The position numbers were made by a program, and so were the translations under genes. This document shows positions 23,079 through 24,298 of a stretch of 24,298 nucleotides of DNA, in pieces (positions within the stretch are counted from its first letter, which is position 1; each line of letters opens with the position of its first letter). Source of the DNA: Candidatus Hodarchaeaceae archaeon (GTDB lineage: Archaea > Hadarchaeota > Hadarchaeia > Hadarchaeales > Hadarchaeaceae); NCBI GenBank assembly GCA_030018135.1, contig JASEGJ010000015.1:1-24298 (forward strand). Reading direction: 5' to 3'. The notes beneath the pieces are model-generated. The model had not been told where the DNA came from. It ran no database searches and was given only the letters and a program-made list of their open reading frames with translations.

Positions 23079-23771
23079 ATGAGGCGAAAGGTCGTCCTCG
23101 AGCTTATCGATAGGTTGGGACAGCCCTATCACCGAGCCCTGGGCATCGACCTGAGTAAACGCGATGGCGGCGAGATGTTCAAATGGTTTATCGCATCGGT
23201 GCTCTTTGGCGCGCGGATATCCGAACGCATCGCGATGAACACCTACGAGCAATTTGAGCGCGATGGTCTGCTCACCCCTCACCGGATGATTGCGCGTGGT
23301 TGGTCCCGCCTCGTGGAGAGTTTGGACCGCGGAGGGTATGTCCGTTATGACTTCAGCACCGCGGATGAGCTTCTGGCACTCGCTGACTCCCTCTTGCGCA
23401 GTTATGGCGGCGACCTCAACCGCCTGCACGACAGCGCTAGGGATGCGGCTGACCTCGAGGCTCGCCTAAAAGAATTCAAGGGCGTAGGTGATGTTACAGT
23501 AAACATATTTCTCCGCGAACTCCGCGAAATTTGGCCCAAAGCCAAGCCATTGCCACAGGAACATGTTTTTGTCGCCGCGCGAAACCTCGGCCTAATTAAG
23601 TTGGGAGGGGGGGCTCCGGAGTTCGATGAACTCCAGCGGGTTTGGCGAGCAAACGCTCCGCCACATAGAAGCTTTGTGGAATTTGAAGTTGCCCTTTCTC
23701 GCTTGGGGAGGCTTTACTGCAGGAAGTCAAATTGTCGAGCTTGCCCGGTCAGCAAGTGGTGCAAACGCTGA
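23079..23771 (+). CDS. Endonuclease III-like HhH protein with 4Fe-4S motif, catalytic residues altered
   Basis: Residues 30-170 resemble the helix-hairpin-helix DNA glycosylase fold, with the hairpin FKGVGDVTVNIFLREL at about 133-148. The C-terminus has Cys214-X4-Cys219-X2-Cys222-X5-Cys228, like the endonuclease III iron-sulfur cluster but with a first spacing of 4 rather than 6. Aligned by eye with E. coli Nth, the catalytic Lys (GVGRKTAN) becomes Val139 and the catalytic Asp (VDTH) becomes Gln160 (PQEH). It may be a monofunctional glycosylase of another type or a DNA-binding protein without catalysis. 230 residues. ATG at 23079; an ATG at 23075 is out of frame. Confidence 0.8.
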   Translation: MRRKVVLELIDRLGQPYHRALGIDLSKRDGGEMFKWFIASVLFGARISERIAMNTYEQFERDGLLTPHRMIARGWSRLVESLDRGGYVRYDFSTADELLALADSLLRSYGGDLNRLHDSARDAADLEARLKEFKGVGDVTVNIFLRELREIWPKAKPLPQEHVFVAARNLGLIKLGGGAPEFDELQRVWRANAPPHRSFVEFEVALSRLGRLYCRKSNCRACPVSKWCKR

Positions 23772-23792
23772 GCTTTTAAGGCGGGCGGAATC

Positions 23793-23800
23793 CTTTTATT
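23793..23800 (+). promoter_or_regulatory. TATA-like box before the histone gene
   Basis: CTTTTATT places a transcript start near 23822, giving the histone a short leader that carries the strong ribosome site GGGAGGTGAGGG. Confidence 0.4.
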
Positions 23801-23835
23801 TGTCATCTAACCGCTAAAATCTGGGAGGTGAGGGA

Positions 23836-24030
23836 ATGGTAACCGAACTACCGAAGGCGACCGTCCTCAGGATATTCAAAGAAGCTGGCGCTGTACGCGT
23901 CTCCGGCGATGTCGCCGATGCGGTTAATAAGGTTGTGGTCGCGCTAGCGAAGGAGGCAGTTAGATCCTGTAAGGCTGCCGGCCGAAAGACGGTAACTGCG
24001 GATGATGTCAGGTGCGTGGCGGTTAAGTAA
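23836..24030 (+). CDS. Archaeal histone
   Basis: Single histone-fold protein of 64 residues that dimerises and wraps DNA. It shows the family pattern LPKATVLRIFKEAGAVRVSGDVADAV, the middle helix with VVVALAKEAVRSCKAAGRKTV, and TADDVRCV at the end, typical of the loop-2 and third helix. No tails. The ATG at 23836 follows GGGAGGTGAGGG, one of the best ribosome sites in the window, which suits an abundant protein. A candidate TATA box and a terminator frame it as its own transcript. Confidence 0.95.
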   Translation: MVTELPKATVLRIFKEAGAVRVSGDVADAVNKVVVALAKEAVRSCKAAGRKTVTADDVRCVAVK

Positions 24031-24054
24031 ACCGCCCGCCCTTTCCGCTTTTTT
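24018..24054 (+). terminator. Hairpin plus T-run after the histone gene
   Basis: GGCGGTT (24018-24024) pairs perfectly with AACCGCC (24030-24036) across a 5-nt loop that contains the histone stop codon. A T6 run follows at 24049-24054. Archaea mainly need the U-run, so the 12-nt gap between stem and U-run is acceptable. Confidence 0.5.
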
Positions 24055-24298
24055 CTACAAACAAAGTGTGCCACTAAATAGCGTGGTAAGTCCACTTTTC
24101 CGGAATTGACCAGTTAGCTGGCCCGTTTGGTTCGGACCGCTGAGAGGAGAGGGGGCAGCAAAAGCTGAGGTCTTGATCGCTGATGGGCCCGTGAACGGAT
24201 CCTTGGTGCCTTCAAAAGGGAACACATGGCCTGCATGCAGCTTATTTAAGTCATTTCCCACAAGTCACGCCGTAGTTTAAAAACATCGGAGTCCCAGA
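24055..24298. other. Non-coding tail of the window, no gene identified
   Basis: I see no supported protein gene, tRNA or CRISPR here. The segment CAGCAAAAGCTG at about 24157-24168 is a small hairpin, flanked by GACC and GGTC that could extend it. TATA-like CTTATTTAAG (24241-24250) and GTTTAAAAAC (24277 on) could serve a gene beyond the window. A 68-residue minus-strand frame has no recognisable features. An unrecognised structured RNA is possible. Confidence 0.3.

Noticed and set aside
24055-24261. 68-codon minus-strand frame
   Set aside because: No ribosome site or domain, and composition unlike the neighbouring genes.
1-24298. CRISPR array, tRNA or rRNA genes, insertion sequences
   Set aside because: I looked for regularly spaced repeats, T-loop motifs in cloverleaf context, and transposase motifs with terminal repeats, and found none that hold up by eye.

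Overview
This window reads as archaeal chromosome, moderately GC-rich. The evidence is a 64-residue archaeal histone, an archaeal EF-1 alpha, a GHMP-type shikimate kinase, the archaeal entry into the shikimate pathway (ADH synthase plus DHQ synthase II instead of DAHP synthase and AroB), the archaeal 4-phosphopantoate--beta-alanine ligase, TATA-like boxes about 25 bp before expected transcript starts, and frequent TTG/GTG starts. A deep euryarchaeal-type lineage (for example Hadarchaeota- or MSBL1-like) is a guess; the window has no rRNA to settle it.

Layout. (1) 1-1262: a short coding remnant, a VapBC-type toxin-antitoxin pair on the minus strand, and a 354-bp spacer unusually rich in repeats and palindromes. 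(2) 1263-1553: a DUF1805 protein, convergent with the trp operon. (3) 1542-8181, minus strand: trpE-G-D-C-F-B-A, almost every junction overlapping. trpG carries an in-frame TGA just before its catalytic His-Pro-Glu motif, and trpD is frameshifted by an exact 20-bp tandem duplication. (4) 8288-12453, minus strand: aroA-aroC-aroK and a chorismate mutase fused to an HTH-ACT regulator. (5) 12530-18671, plus strand: a small aromatic- and cysteine-rich ORF, then ADH synthase, DHQ synthase II, aroD, aroE, tyrA, pheA and nadE. (6) 18672-20623, minus strand: EF-1 alpha preceded by a two-TM coiled-coil protein. (7) 20719-23042, plus strand: phosphopantoate--beta-alanine ligase, a hexulose-phosphate-synthase-like protein and panB. 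(8) 23079-24030: an endonuclease III-like protein lacking the usual catalytic residues, then the histone. (9) 24031-24298: no gene seen.

Together the genes in 1542-17858 encode nearly the whole route from ADH to chorismate and on to tryptophan, prephenate, phenylpyruvate and the tyrosine precursor; only final aminotransferases and the first sugar-forming steps are absent. The most interesting points concern control. One is the chorismate mutase/HTH-ACT fusion. Another is three TGTAC elements on a 10-bp phase around the trpE TATA box, with a TGTACA also before the aro operon. The third is a leader ORF with nine Phe/Tyr/Trp codons in 25, overlying two mutually exclusive hairpins and overlapping the first aro gene. 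The two trp lesions need checking against raw reads before any biology is drawn from them.
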